From NCBI GenBank assembly GCA_002101905.1, contig LQPU01000032.1, positions 124,001 through 188,000 on the forward strand: 64,000 bases of DNA. Direction: 5' to 3'. This DNA comes from Mycobacterium shimoidei (GTDB lineage: Bacteria > Actinomycetota > Actinomycetes > Mycobacteriales > Mycobacteriaceae). Shown here in pieces: positions 18,771-28,768 of this stretch. A program made the position numbers and the translations under genes. Position 1 is the stretch's first letter, and each line of letters opens with the position of its first letter. A model generated the notes under the pieces. That model made no database searches. It saw only the letters and a program-made list of their open reading frames with translations, and had not been told where the DNA came from.

Positions 18771-20552
18771 TCAAGAATGCGTGCTCCACCACATATAAAG
18801 CTGGTCGAGAGTCGGCCCCTCCGCGTCTGTTTGGACGATGCCAAGCAGCATGACTTCCTCGTTGCTCCACATCACCATCGGATTGTTTTGCTGAGACCCA
18901 CACAGCAACATGCCGCTGATTTGATCAGGCGTGGCGTTTCGGTGCCATGGACCCGGGGATTGAATCCGGCCCGGGCAGTCGACTGGAGCGGATGTCTTGG
19001 ACGTCTTGTCAAACGCGGCCCTGACCGATGCCTTATCGGGGAATAGCGTGTAGGTCGCGGATGGCGGTCCGTCAGGATCAACGTTTGGTCCGCACAAAAC
19101 TTTGGCGAGTGCATTGTTCGGCGGACTGCTCGGCTTGCAGGCGTCCGGCGGGTAGCCCGCAGGCAACAGACCGAACAGCTTCGCCTGGCTTTCGGCGGCC
19201 GGCGGTTTGGGAACCGTCGTGGTCAACGCAGCCGTGGGGGTGGGCGCCGCTTCGGTTGTGCTCTCCGCGGGTGGCGTGGACCCCGACGGCCACAGCAGCC
19301 AAATACTCAGCAGCACAACGACAGTCACCACCCCGGCGGCGATCAGCGGGACTTTGCCTCTTTGTTTGCGTGGCGGGCGGCGCAGCGGGCGCACGCCCGG
19401 TGGCGGTGCGCCGAATTGGCCCGGCCAGCTGCTCCCACCTGGCGGGAAGGATGGGCGCGGTCCATCCGCAGAGCCATGGGTGTGTCCGGCGCCCGCACCC
19501 CACTGCGGGCTCGGGTGCGGCGGCGGTGCCGGGCGCGGCAGAGGCTCGGGACCGGCGGGGCGCGCATGGGCTGGCCCCGTAGCCGGGTGCGGTGCAGGCC
19601 CGGACGGCGGTGGGGGAGGAGGGGAAGGCGCCGACCGTGGGGGCGGCGCCTCGACTTCCGGCAGCGTTGCTTCCTGGCTGTGCTCGATGATGTGGCCGGC
19701 GCGATCCTGATCTGGCGCGCTCAGTGCATCATTGGCTGCTTGGGCGAGCTCACCGGCGCTGGCGTAGCGGTCCTTGGCTTCCTTAGCCATACCGCGGGCA
19801 ATTACGTGGTCGAATGCGCGGGGAATTCCAGGCCGCAGCTGGCTGGGATGCGGAATGGGATCCATCAGGTGCGCGGTGATCAGCATTCCGGCGCTGTCGG
19901 CCCGATACGGTGGTGATCCGGTCAAGCACTCGTGCAGCACGCACGCCAATGCGTAGACGTCGACGCTGTGGGTCACCTCGGCGTTGGTGAAACGCTCAGG
20001 CGCCGCGTATTTCCAAGTTCCCACCGCGCTGCCCGCCTGGGTCAACCTCTCGTCGGTCGTCGCACTGGCGATGCCGAAATCAACAAGATAAGCAAAGTCG
20101 TCCGGAGTAATCAGGATGTTTTCCGGTTTGATATCCCGGTGTATTACTCCGGCCGCATGGGCGGCGTCTAAAGCCGCAGCGGCCTGGCGCACAATTGCTA
20201 CCGCGCGTGGCGGATCCAAAGCACCAGATTCTTTCAACAGGGTGGCCAAATCGATGCCTTGAATCAGGCGCATATCAAGATATAGCTGTCCATCGATTTC
20301 GCCGTAATCGTGGACAGGCACCACGTGCGGTTCTTGCAGCCGTCCGGCCATTCGGGCTTCGCGCTGCAGCCGTTCACGAAATACCGGATCTTGGCATAGA
20401 GCGGGCGACAACAGCTTGAGCGCCACAGCCCGCTCTTTGACGGTGTCCTCGGCTTCGTAGACCTCGCCCATGCCGCCGCGACCGAGCAGGCGCGTGAGGT
20501 GATAGCGGCCAAAGGTTGACCCCACGCGCGAACCCTGCGCGGTGTCGCTCAT
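18771..20552 (-). CDS. Transmembrane Ser/Thr protein kinase, PknE-like kinase domain with distinct sensor domain
   Basis: The kinase domain covers residues ~15-275: GRGGMGEVYEAEDT (P-loop), VALKLLSP (catalytic Lys), HRDIKPENILI (catalytic loop), DFGIAS and an APE-like AAPERF. It is most like PknE of M. tuberculosis. A Pro-rich juxtamembrane stretch (~300-395) leads to one transmembrane helix (LIAAGVVTVVVLLSIWLLW, ~405-423). The outer domain of ~140 residues has four Cys (PPDACKPS, KVLCGP, VDCPGR, MLLCGS) and resembles the extracytoplasmic sensor type of PknH rather than the thioredoxin-like domain of PknE. The substrate is unknown. The C-terminus ends 210 bases before the DUF1942 gene. Confidence 0.85.
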   Translation of the reverse strand: MSDTAQGSRVGSTFGRYHLTRLLGRGGMGEVYEAEDTVKERAVALKLLSPALCQDPVFRERLQREARMAGRLQEPHVVPVHDYGEIDGQLYLDMRLIQGIDLATLLKESGALDPPRAVAIVRQAAAALDAAHAAGVIHRDIKPENILITPDDFAYLVDFGIASATTDERLTQAGSAVGTWKYAAPERFTNAEVTHSVDVYALACVLHECLTGSPPYRADSAGMLITAHLMDPIPHPSQLRPGIPRAFDHVIARGMAKEAKDRYASAGELAQAANDALSAPDQDRAGHIIEHSQEATLPEVEAPPPRSAPSPPPPPPSGPAPHPATGPAHARPAGPEPLPRPAPPPHPSPQWGAGAGHTHGSADGPRPSFPPGGSSWPGQFGAPPPGVRPLRRPPRKQRGKVPLIAAGVVTVVVLLSIWLLWPSGSTPPAESTTEAAPTPTAALTTTVPKPPAAESQAKLFGLLPAGYPPDACKPSSPPNNALAKVLCGPNVDPDGPPSATYTLFPDKASVRAAFDKTSKTSAPVDCPGRIQSPGPWHRNATPDQISGMLLCGSQQNNPMVMWSNEEVMLLGIVQTDAEGPTLDQLYMWWSTHS

Positions 20553-20784
20553 CGCCGACTCCTTAAGCCACCCATAACCCCACCGGCAGCGGCTTGACGA
20601 TCATCCGGCAGACCCGCCGACGGCTACGCCAGAGTGCGTCAACTATGACGGCAAATCCCTGCCACACTGGTCACACGCTAACCGTAGCAGTCGTCTCAGC
20701 GCGGATTCGGCCTCTTGGTTAGCCTGCCAACCGGGCCGGCCCGGCCAGATAGATACTACGAGAGAGTTTGCGGAGCGCTAGCCG

Positions 20785-21657
20785 CTATGCGTGAGCGCCG
20801 CGGCGGCGACGGGGCTCGGCCAGTGGTTCGGGCTCCGTCTCCCGAACGGATGGTGAGCCGGAGTTCGCGGGCCGCATCCTTACGTCCGGTGGTCCCTCGA
20901 GCTGCCTGCTCCGGACTCGGTCTCGAATCTCCTGCGTGGCCTGCTTGATTCGATCGATCTCAGCACGCACGTCCTCTGGCCTGGTCTCCTGGCTTGCGAC
21001 TTGGAAATAGGTCAGCACCCAACGCAACAATTCCAGCTTCTGCTTTTCCCGCCTGGCCAGGTCGTGCGTCGTCATCAATTCGATCCGCTGAACCGGCGGC
21101 AAAGACCCCCAGTCAAGTACGAACTTCGTTTCGATGGGCTTGCGCCGTCGCTTTTGAAGCGCACGCCACCGGCCTGCCGGCGCCGGACTGTCGTAATAGG
21201 TGACCGTGCCGGCGAAGCGCGATGCGATCGCGCCGCCCAATTGGTGACGATCGAGCGCAGAATCCCATACCGTGCGCCACTCCTGGCCGGGCGCCAGCTC
21301 GGGCAGCTCTTCCGGCAGACGCAACTCGGTGATGTCGACCATGCCCTCGTAGGCGTTTTCATACTCGGCGACCGTGGGCGGGTTATTGAAGCCGAAGCGG
21401 ACGTCGTAGGCCGTCCGCTGACCGAAGTTCCTGACCACCAGCTCGATGAGATGCCAGTCCGCGGCGTGTGGCTCCATGAACATGGTGACCTGCGGGCGGT
21501 TGTCTTCGAAGCTCAGCTTGCGAACCCGACTCAAGTGGTAACGCACATAGATCAGGGCCGCGACGGCGACGACCACCATCGCCCACAACGCCAAACCGAG
21601 CCAGGTGGTGGACCCTAGGTCGGTCACGGCGTGCAATCGGTCATTGATCCAACCCAC
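20785..21657 (-). CDS. Membrane-anchored hypothetical protein with charged coiled-coil tail
   Basis: I do not recognise a family. One N-terminal transmembrane helix (WLGLALWAMVVVAVAALIYV) is followed by a beta-rich segment (LIELVVRNFGQRTAYDVRFGF, GTVTYYDSPAP) that resembles immunoglobulin-like domains, then a helical, charged region (RREKQKLELLRWVLTYFQ, DRIKQATQEIRDRV) and a basic, Pro-rich end. I chose the GTG at 21657 because a GGGGAGG box lies before it. The frame is open to 21690. It lies between the kinase and tRNA-Leu. Confidence 0.7.
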   Translation of the reverse strand: MGWINDRLHAVTDLGSTTWLGLALWAMVVVAVAALIYVRYHLSRVRKLSFEDNRPQVTMFMEPHAADWHLIELVVRNFGQRTAYDVRFGFNNPPTVAEYENAYEGMVDITELRLPEELPELAPGQEWRTVWDSALDRHQLGGAIASRFAGTVTYYDSPAPAGRWRALQKRRRKPIETKFVLDWGSLPPVQRIELMTTHDLARREKQKLELLRWVLTYFQVASQETRPEDVRAEIDRIKQATQEIRDRVRSRQLEGPPDVRMRPANSGSPSVRETEPEPLAEPRRRRGAHA

Positions 21658-21916
21658 TGAATCCACCTCCCCTCCCACTTGCCGCAGCACCGGTACCGCA
21701 CGGTCCGTTCTGCTGCATCATAGGACTGCAGCACGTCCGGTTAATTTAGAGATAACCGCCGAATCGATTCGTTTTGACTATCCGGTTGCCGCAATAGCGA
21801 CGGAACCTACTGTCGCCGTGCGTATTTGAATGTGGCGGCTAAAAATCAAGTCGCCGATTTTGGATGGACGCGGCACTTGGCAATTCTCGTCAGGCGTGGG
21901 CCTGACTTCAAAGCTG

Positions 21917-21999
21917 TGGGCGAAGGGGGACTTGAACCCCCACGTCCCGAAGGACACTGGCACCTGAAGCCAGCGCGTCTGCCATTCCGCCACTCGCCC
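21917..21999 (-). tRNA. leuT: tRNA-Leu(CAG)
   Basis: An 83-nt cloverleaf with acceptor GGGCGAG/TTCGCCC, anticodon stem CTGGC-TTCAGGT-GCCAG giving anticodon CAG, a long class II variable arm (TGTCCTTCGGGACG) and T-arm GGGGGTTCAAGTCCCCC. It sits just upstream of fhaA, the position of leuT in M. tuberculosis. Confidence 0.95.
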
Positions 22000-22227
22000 G
22001 AACGACCGCTGGAGCCTACCACTGTAATAGCTCACGCCCGCAACCGTGAGGGCGGACCGACCGACCAGGCGGCTTCCCCGGTCCACAATCTGTGACCTGC
22101 ATGAATCTGATTCTCAGAGTTCTCGTGGTGCCGCTGCACCCCGCTCGCCCGATACCATTCTGGAGACAACACGCGTGATGCGACGCGCGGAGGCCGTCCG
22201 CCCTGCAGCGGCAAGGTAGGAAGACGA

Positions 22228-23745
22228 GTGAGGCAGGCGCTGGGCATGGGCAGCCAGAAAGGGCTAGTTCAACGTTTCGAGCGCAAACTGGAAGCCACCG
22301 TCGGAGATGCGTTTGCCCGGGTGTTCGGTGGTTCGATCGTTCCGGAAGAGGTCGCGGCGATGCTGCGCCGCGAAGCCAGCGAGGGTATCCGGGCACTTCC
22401 CGACGATCGCTTTTTGGCACCGAACGAATACATCATTACGCTCGGTATACACGACTACAAGAAGGTGGGCACTGACCCGGATCTCACAGCCAACGCATTC
22501 GCTGGCAACTTGGCGGGATATATCAGCAAGCAGGGATGGCAAACATATGGTGACGTGGTTGTCCGGTTCGAGCGGTCGTCGAACCTGCACACCGGCCAGC
22601 TCCGCGTCCGCGGTGCTGTCAACCCGGACGCTGCGCCCCGCTCGACCGTTAGCGAGTTCGCCCCTCCACAATCAGATCATGCGTTTAGCGCAGAATCAGG
22701 AGTACCACTGATGACTGATAATTCGAGCTATCGCGGCGGCCAGGGGCAGGGGCAGCCGGGAGACGAGTACTACGACGATCCCTATGGACCGCCGCCAGAT
22801 GACCCGCGCGCCGGCCAAGAGCCTCCTCGAGAGCCTTACCCACCGCAGCCGGGCGGCTACCCCGACCAGCGGGGCTACCCGCCGCCCCGACAACCGGAAC
22901 AGGGCGGGTATCCGGACCAGGGCGCCGGCTACGACCAGCGCGGTGGCTATCCGCAAGGCGGCTACCCCGACCAGCGGGGTTATCCGGAGCAGGGCGGGTA
23001 TCCCGGCCAGGCCGGCGGCTATCCGCCATATGAGCAACGGCCTGCTGGTTATGGCGGGGGTCCGGGCTATGACGCCGGTCCGGGCTACGACCCCGGTTAT
23101 CGCCAGGGCGGCGGGTACGGCGGCCCACCCGGTGGCCAAGGTTACGGCGACTACGGTGACTATGGCCGCGCCCCCGCTCGCCACGAAGACGTCGGCTACG
23201 CGCAGCCCGAGCCGCGGGCTCCATATCCCGACCAAGGCGGTGGTTACGACCAGGGCTACCAGGGCGGACCGGGATACGGGCGCCGAGACTACGGTCAGCC
23301 TGAATACGGCGGCTACCCGGACGCCGGTCAGGCCGGCGGGGTTTACGCACCCTCCGGGGGTGGCTACGCCGAGCCGTCGGCCCCCGAATACGACTACGGT
23401 CAGGCGCCGGCGCCCGGCGGGTACGGCGGCTACGGCCAGAGCGGTTACTCCGCCTCAGGAACCACCGTCACCTTGCAGCTCGATGACGGCAGCGGCCGCA
23501 CCTACCAGTTGCGCGAGGGCGCGAACATCATCGGCCGCGGACAGGACGCGCAGTTCCGGTTGCCCGACACCGGGGTTTCACGTCGCCACCTGGAAATCCG
23601 CTGGGACGGGCAGGTCGCACTGCTGTCGGACCTGAACTCCACCAACGGCACCACGGTCAATAACGCACCGGTGCAAGAGTGGCAGCTGGCCGACGGCGAC
23701 GTGATCCGGCTGGGCCACTCCGAGATCATCGTCCGTATTCACTGA
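22228..23745 (+). CDS. fhaA: FHA-domain protein FhaA
   Basis: The N-terminal DUF3662 domain ([20 protein letters not shown], ~130 residues) precedes a ~270-residue low-complexity linker of Tyr/Gly/Pro/Gln repeats ([10 protein letters not shown] units) and a C-terminal FHA domain ([22 protein letters not shown], then [13 protein letters not shown]). FHA binds phosphothreonine on PknB-type kinases and on the MurJ pseudokinase domain in mycobacteria. The start could be ATG 22246, as in M. tuberculosis, but AGGTAGGAAG ends 5 bases before GTG 22228, so I prefer the latter. It is the first gene of the fhaA-pknB cluster. Confidence 0.93.
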   Translation: MRQALGMGSQKGLVQRFERKLEATVGDAFARVFGGSIVPEEVAAMLRREASEGIRALPDDRFLAPNEYIITLGIHDYKKVGTDPDLTANAFAGNLAGYISKQGWQTYGDVVVRFERSSNLHTGQLRVRGAVNPDAAPRSTVSEFAPPQSDHAFSAESGVPLMTDNSSYRGGQGQGQPGDEYYDDPYGPPPDDPRAGQEPPREPYPPQPGGYPDQRGYPPPRQPEQGGYPDQGAGYDQRGGYPQGGYPDQRGYPEQGGYPGQAGGYPPYEQRPAGYGGGPGYDAGPGYDPGYRQGGGYGGPPGGQGYGDYGDYGRAPARHEDVGYAQPEPRAPYPDQGGGYDQGYQGGPGYGRRDYGQPEYGGYPDAGQAGGVYAPSGGGYAEPSAPEYDYGQAPAPGGYGGYGQSGYSASGTTVTLQLDDGSGRTYQLREGANIIGRGQDAQFRLPDTGVSRRHLEIRWDGQVALLSDLNSTNGTTVNNAPVQEWQLADGDVIRLGHSEIIVRIH

Positions 23746-23879
23746 GCTCGCCCGAGACGAAGCTACCCAGCTTCACCCCGTGTTGAGCGCCGTCCAAGTA
23801 TCGTGACCTTGCTGATGTGCCCGGTATCGCGGACGCAATGAGTGCGGATGCCGGCACGGACCAGACGGAGGGCCGCCAG

Positions 23880-24347
23880 ATGCAGGGACTGATACTGCAG
23901 CTGACGCGCGCCGGTTTCCTGATGCTGCTGTGGCTGTTCATCTGGTCTGTGCTGCGGATCCTGCGCACGGACATCTATGCGCCGACCGGCGCCGTCATGG
24001 TGCGACGCGGTCTGGCGTTGCGCGGCACTTTGCTACCGGCACGGCGGCATCGCGACACCGCTCGCTACCTGGTGGTCACCGAGGGCGCTTTGGCAGGAGC
24101 TCGCATCACGCTGAGCGGTCAGCCGGTGCTGATCGGGCGCGCTGACGACTCCACCTTGGTTCTCACCGACGACTACGCCTCGACGCGGCACGCGCGGCTC
24201 TCAAAGCGGGGCTCGGAGTGGTACGTCGAGGACTTAGGATCGACCAACGGTACTTACCTCGACAGGGCGAAAGTGACGACGGCAGTACGGGTTCCCATTG
24301 GCACGCCGGTACGCATCGGCAAAACGGTGATTGAGTTGCGCCCGTGA
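23880..24347 (+). CDS. fhaB: FHA-domain membrane protein FhaB (FipA)
   Basis: 155 residues, as in M. tuberculosis, starting MQGLILQLTRAGFLMLLWLF with one transmembrane helix. The C-terminal FHA domain has GRADDSTLVL, DDYASTRHARL and DLGSTNGTYLDRAKV. FhaB links kinase signalling to division, being a PknA substrate that bridges FtsZ and FtsQ. A longer frame exists upstream to 23817, but the family start is ATG 23880. The last 4 bases overlap pstP. Confidence 0.95.
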   Translation: MQGLILQLTRAGFLMLLWLFIWSVLRILRTDIYAPTGAVMVRRGLALRGTLLPARRHRDTARYLVVTEGALAGARITLSGQPVLIGRADDSTLVLTDDYASTRHARLSKRGSEWYVEDLGSTNGTYLDRAKVTTAVRVPIGTPVRIGKTVIELRP

Positions 24348-25816
24348 CCCTCGTCTTGCGGTACGCGGCGCGCAGCGACGTCGGCCTGGTGCGCTCCAAC
24401 AATGAAGACTCGGTCTATGCCGGCGCGCGGCTACTGGCGCTTGCCGACGGTATGGGCGGCCATGCGGCCGGTGAGGTGGCCTCGCAACTGGTTATCGCCG
24501 CGCTGGCACACCTCGACGACGACGAACCGGGCGGAGACCTCCTCGGCAAGCTCGAAGCCGCGGTGCGCGCCGGCAACTCGGCCATCGCCGCTCAAGTCGA
24601 GATGGACCCCGAGCTCGAGGGGATGGGCACCACACTCACCGCAATCCTGTTTGACGGCAACCGTCTTGGGCTGGTGCACATCGGCGACTCGCGCGGCTAC
24701 ATGCTGCGCGACGGAGAGCTGACACAGATCACCAAAGACGACACCTTCGTCCAAACCTTGGTTGACGAAGGGCGAATCACCCGAGAAGAGGCACACAGCC
24801 ACCCGCAGCGCTCATTGATCATGCGCGCGCTCACCGGGCACGAGGTCGAGCCCACCTTGACCATGCGCGAAGTCCGGGCCGGCGACCGCTACCTGCTGTG
24901 CTCGGACGGACTGTCCGACCCGGTCAGCGACGAGACCATCCTCGAGGCGCTCAAGATTCCCGACGTCATCGAAAGCGCCGACCGGCTCATCGAATTAGCG
25001 CTGCGCGGCGGCGGGCCGGACAACGTGACGGTGGTGGTCGCCGACGTCGTCGACGACAACTACGGGCCTACCCAGCCGATCATCGCCGGGGCGGTGTCCG
25101 GCGACGACGACCAGTCCACCCGGCCGAACACGGCAGCCGGCCGTGCTTCGGCCATCAGCCCACGCAAGAGTGTTGTCAAACGTGTTCTGCCACAAGCTGA
25201 CTCGTTCATCCATCCGCGACGATCGCGGCGCCGGCTGGCAATCGGCATCACCTTGGTGGTGTTGCTGATCCTCGCCGCGATGGCAATCGGCCAAACCGTC
25301 ATCCGCAGCAACTACTACGTCGCCGCCTACAACGGCGACGTGTCGATCATGCGCGGAATCCAAGGGTCGATCCTGGGCTACCCGCTACACAAGCCGTATC
25401 TCGTCGGCTGCCTCAACGCCCGCGACGAACTGTCGCCAATCAGCTACGGCCAGCCCACGAACAGCCGCAACTGTCGCCCGATGAAGTTGTCAGACCTGCG
25501 GCCGTCCGAACGCGCGCAGGTTGCGGCGGGCCTGCCCGCCGGAACTCTCGAAGACGCGATCAGCCAGCTGCGCCAGTTATCCGCAGGCTCCTTGCTGCCG
25601 CCTTGTCCGCCGCCACGCGCCACGTCGCCTCCCGCGGCGCCGCCACCCGTCCCGCCATCCGCCAGCCGCACACCGGCGCCGAGCGCGCCGCCAAGCAGCA
25701 CGGCGCGCCCCCAAGAACCGGGAGGGCAGTCGTCGCCCGCGACCACGTCACCCACACTGCCCGCCGTTGCCCCACCGTCTCCTGAGCCAGGCACCAACTG
25801 CCGGGCGGCGGCATGA
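24344..25816 (+). CDS. pstP: Ser/Thr protein phosphatase PstP
   Basis: A PP2C-family phosphatase, ~230-residue catalytic domain: RSNNEDSVY, LADGMGGHAAGE, VHIGDSRGYML and GGPDNVTVVVADV carry the metal-binding Asp residues. One transmembrane helix follows at ~300-322 (LAIGITLVVLLILAAMAIG), then an outer domain with two Cys and a Pro/Ser/Thr-rich end. It dephosphorylates PknA, PknB and their substrates and is the only phosphatase of this cluster. It starts with GTG overlapping fhaB (GTGA). Confidence 0.95.
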   Translation: MTLVLRYAARSDVGLVRSNNEDSVYAGARLLALADGMGGHAAGEVASQLVIAALAHLDDDEPGGDLLGKLEAAVRAGNSAIAAQVEMDPELEGMGTTLTAILFDGNRLGLVHIGDSRGYMLRDGELTQITKDDTFVQTLVDEGRITREEAHSHPQRSLIMRALTGHEVEPTLTMREVRAGDRYLLCSDGLSDPVSDETILEALKIPDVIESADRLIELALRGGGPDNVTVVVADVVDDNYGPTQPIIAGAVSGDDDQSTRPNTAAGRASAISPRKSVVKRVLPQADSFIHPRRSRRRLAIGITLVVLLILAAMAIGQTVIRSNYYVAAYNGDVSIMRGIQGSILGYPLHKPYLVGCLNARDELSPISYGQPTNSRNCRPMKLSDLRPSERAQVAAGLPAGTLEDAISQLRQLSAGSLLPPCPPPRATSPPAAPPPVPPSASRTPAPSAPPSSTARPQEPGGQSSPATTSPTLPAVAPPSPEPGTNCRAAA

Positions 25817-25856
25817 CACCCGCCGGGGCTGACGCAGCGGGGGCATGCCCGCAGAG

Positions 25857-25883
25857 GGGGGGACTCCCACCCGCGTGCGGGGG
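25857..25883. repeat. G-rich hairpin repeat upstream of rodA
   Basis: GGGACTCCCACCCGCGTGCGGGGG contains CCCGC-GT-GCGGG and lies 9 bases before the rodA ATG. A closely similar element (57510-57531) sits in front of parB. It probably belongs to a dispersed small repeat family, here fused to a start region. Confidence 0.55.
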
Positions 25884-25892
25884 ACAGCGCGC

Positions 25893-27296
25893 ATGACGAC
25901 GCGGCCCCAGCCGGCGGTTGCGGTGACACCGCCGCTGCCGACTCGGCGCAATGCCGAAGTGCTGCTGTTGTGCTTCGCTTCCATCATCACCGCCGTGGCG
26001 CTGGCGATCGTCGAAGCCAACCAGGACCGCGGATTGCGTTGGGACTTAATCACTTACGCCGCCGCGTTCCTGGGGCTCTTCGTGGGCGCGCATCTGGCCA
26101 TCCGTCGGTTTGCGCCCTACGCGGATCCGTTGCTGTTGCCGGTGGTTGCGCTGCTCAACGGCCTGGGCCTGGTGATGATCCACCGCCTGGATCTCACCCA
26201 CCCGGGCGGCAGCCCCGACCCCAGCGCCACCCAACAGATGTTGTGGACCTTGGTGGGAGTGGGCGCGTTCGCCGTTGTGACGATCGGGTTGAAGGATCAT
26301 CGACAGCTGGCCCGCTACGGCTACATATGCGGCCTTGCCGGCCTGGTGATGCTGGCGATCCCGGCGTTTTTGCCACGGTCATTCTCCGAGCAAAACGGTG
26401 CCAAGATCTGGATTCGGTTGCCGGGCTTCTCGATTCAACCCGCTGAATTCTCCAAGATCTTGCTTCTGGTCTTTTTCTCGGCGGTGCTGGTCGCTAAACG
26501 CAGATTGTTCACCAGTGCCGGCAAGCATGTCCTGGGCCTGGATCTGCCCCGGCCCCGTGACCTTGCTCCGCTGCTGACCGCCTGGATCGTCTCCGTCGGC
26601 GTGATGATCTTCGAAAAGGACCTGGGCACATCGCTCTTGCTGTATGCCTCGTTTCTGGTGATGGTCTACCTGGCCACCCAACGGTTCAGTTGGGTCGTCA
26701 TCGGTTTCGGCCTGTTCGCACTGGCAAGTGTTGCGGCGTATTACCTCTTCGCCCATGTCCGAATACGGGTTCAGACCTGGCTGGACCCGTTCGCCGACCC
26801 CGACGGCAGCGGCTACCAGATCGTGCAGTCGCTGTTCAGCTTTGCAACCGGGGGAATCTTCGGCACCGGGCTGGGCAACGGCCAGCCCGATACGGTGCCG
26901 GCGGCGTCGACCGATTTCATCATCGCCGCATTCGGAGAAGAGCTCGGCCTGGTCGGGCTGGCCGGCCTGTTGATGCTCTACACGATCGTCATCATCCGCG
27001 GGCTGCGCACCGCGATCGCGGTGCGCGACAGCTTCGGCAAGCTGCTGGCGGCCGGTTTGTCGTCGACGCTGGCAATCCAGCTGTTCATTGTCGTCGGCGG
27101 AGTCACCAAGCTGATCCCGCTGACCGGACTGACCACCCCCTGGATGTCTTACGGCGGGTCGTCGCTGCTGGCCAACTATGTGCTGTTGGCCATCGTGGTG
27201 CGCATCTCGCATGCGGCGCGACGCCCGTTCCGCACCCGTTCGCACAACACGTCGCCCATCGCCGCGGCCAGCACCGAGGTAATCGAGCGGGTATGA
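25893..27296 (+). CDS. rodA: Peptidoglycan glycosyltransferase RodA (SEDS)
   Basis: 467 residues starting MTTRPQPAVAVTPPLPTRRN. About twelve hydrophobic helices, with SEDS signatures (SEQNGAKIWI, FSIQPAEFSKI, DLGTSLLLYASF, FATGGIFGTGLGNGQPDTVPA and TPWMSYGGSSLLANY). RodA polymerises glycan strands from lipid II together with PbpA, encoded directly downstream and overlapping by 4 bases. The frame stays open upstream to 25845 through the hairpin repeat, but ATG 25893 matches the family start. Confidence 0.95.
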   Translation: MTTRPQPAVAVTPPLPTRRNAEVLLLCFASIITAVALAIVEANQDRGLRWDLITYAAAFLGLFVGAHLAIRRFAPYADPLLLPVVALLNGLGLVMIHRLDLTHPGGSPDPSATQQMLWTLVGVGAFAVVTIGLKDHRQLARYGYICGLAGLVMLAIPAFLPRSFSEQNGAKIWIRLPGFSIQPAEFSKILLLVFFSAVLVAKRRLFTSAGKHVLGLDLPRPRDLAPLLTAWIVSVGVMIFEKDLGTSLLLYASFLVMVYLATQRFSWVVIGFGLFALASVAAYYLFAHVRIRVQTWLDPFADPDGSGYQIVQSLFSFATGGIFGTGLGNGQPDTVPAASTDFIIAAFGEELGLVGLAGLLMLYTIVIIRGLRTAIAVRDSFGKLLAAGLSSTLAIQLFIVVGGVTKLIPLTGLTTPWMSYGGSSLLANYVLLAIVVRISHAARRPFRTRSHNTSPIAAASTEVIERV

Positions 27297-28768
27297 ACGC
27301 CTCCTTGCGTCGAATCTCGGTGACCGTCATGGCGCTGATCGTGCTGCTTTTGCTCAATGCCACAGTCACCCAGGTTTTCACCGCCGACGGGCTGCGCGCC
27401 GATCCCCGTAACCAGCGCGTCTTGCTCGACGAGTACTCGCGTCAACGCGGCCAAATCACCGCGGGCGGGCAACTGCTGGCCTACTCGGTGGCCACCGACA
27501 ACCGGTTTCATTTCCTGCGGGTGTACCCCGAGCCGCTGGTCTACGCGCCGGTAACCGGCTTTTACTCGCTGCGCTATTCCAGTACCGGATTGGAGCGCGC
27601 CGAAGATCCGGTGCTGAACGGATCCGATCGGCGGTTGTTCGGCCTGCGCCTCGCCGATTTCTTCACCGCGCGCGACCCGCGCGGCGGCCACGTGAACACC
27701 ACCATCAATCCGCACGTCCAGGAGGCGGCCTGGGATGCGATGCAGCAGGGGTGCAACGGGCCGTGTAAGGGGGCGGTGGTCGCGCTGGAACCGTCGACCG
27801 GCAAGATCCTCGCCCTGGTGTCCTCCCCGTCCTACGACCCGAATCTGCTGGCATCGCACAACGTCGAGGAGCAGTCGCGAGCCTGGCAGGGGCTACGCGA
27901 CGACCCGAATTCGGCGCTGACCAACCGCGCTATCGCCGAGACGTATCCGCCCGGCTCGACGTTCAAGGTGATCACCACCGCGGCGGCGTTGCAGTCCGGC
28001 GCCACCGAGGATGCGCGGTTGACCGCGGCGCCGACCATCCCGCTACCCGACAGCACCGCCGTGCTGGCGAACTACGGCGGCGAACCTTGCGGCAGCGGCG
28101 CGACGGTGTCGCTGCGGGAGGCTTTCGAGCGGTCCTGCAACACCGCGTTTGTCCAGCTCGGCCTGATGACCGGGGCCGACGCCCTGCGCAGCACCGCGCA
28201 TGCGTTCGGCCTGGACGCTTCGCCGGAGGCCATTCCGTTGCAGGTCGCCGAGTCCACGCTCGGCCCGATTCCGGATGCGGCCGCGCTGGGCATGTCGAGC
28301 ATCGGCCAAAAGGATGTCGCCTTGACCCCGCTGCAAAACGCGGTGGTGGCCGCGACCATCGCCAACAACGGGGTCACCATGCAGCCGTATCTCGTCGAGA
28401 GCCTCAAGGGGCCGGACTTGTCGAATATCGGCAAGGCCACCCCGCACGAACGTCGGCGTGCGGTGTCGCCGCAGGTCGCAGCTAAGCTAACAGAGTTGAT
28501 GGTCGGCGCCGAGCAATTCACACAGCAGAAAGGGGCCATCCCCGGCGTGCAGATCGCATCCAAGACCGGTACCGCCGAACACGGCACCGACCCGCGTAAC
28601 ACTCCACCGCACGCGTGGTACATCGCTTTCGCGCCGGCACCGTCGCCGAAGGTGGCCGTTGCAGTGCTGGTGGAGGACGGCGGCGACAGGCTGTCCGCAA
28701 CAGGGGGTGCGCTCGCCGCGCCCATCGGGCGGGCAGTGATCGAGGCCGCGCTACAGGGAGGACCATGA
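27293..28768 (+). CDS. pbpA: Class B penicillin-binding protein PbpA
   Basis: A 491-residue D,D-transpeptidase. One N-terminal transmembrane helix ([17 protein letters not shown]) is followed by the dimerisation domain and the transpeptidase motifs: SxxK as [10 protein letters not shown], SxN as SCNTAF and KTGT as SKTGTAEHG. It cross-links peptidoglycan with RodA, and is a substrate of PknB in M. tuberculosis. ATG overlaps the rodA stop, and the stop overlaps the pknA start (ATGA), so the operon is tightly coupled. Confidence 0.95.
   Translation: MNASLRRISVTVMALIVLLLLNATVTQVFTADGLRADPRNQRVLLDEYSRQRGQITAGGQLLAYSVATDNRFHFLRVYPEPLVYAPVTGFYSLRYSSTGLERAEDPVLNGSDRRLFGLRLADFFTARDPRGGHVNTTINPHVQEAAWDAMQQGCNGPCKGAVVALEPSTGKILALVSSPSYDPNLLASHNVEEQSRAWQGLRDDPNSALTNRAIAETYPPGSTFKVITTAAALQSGATEDARLTAAPTIPLPDSTAVLANYGGEPCGSGATVSLREAFERSCNTAFVQLGLMTGADALRSTAHAFGLDASPEAIPLQVAESTLGPIPDAAALGMSSIGQKDVALTPLQNAVVAATIANNGVTMQPYLVESLKGPDLSNIGKATPHERRRAVSPQVAAKLTELMVGAEQFTQQKGAIPGVQIASKTGTAEHGTDPRNTPPHAWYIAFAPAPSPKVAVAVLVEDGGDRLSATGGALAAPIGRAVIEAALQGGP

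Noticed and set aside
22850..23450. Repeats in the fhaA linker considered as a CRISPR or VNTR
   Set aside because: Units are irregular codons for Tyr/Gly/Pro/Gln and lie in one open frame. There are no equal spacers, and FhaA of other mycobacteria has the same linker.
26690..28768. Open frame that would start inside rodA and run through pbpA
   Set aside because: The second half is PbpA itself; the first half is an out-of-frame reading of rodA. ATG 27293 is the real pbpA start.
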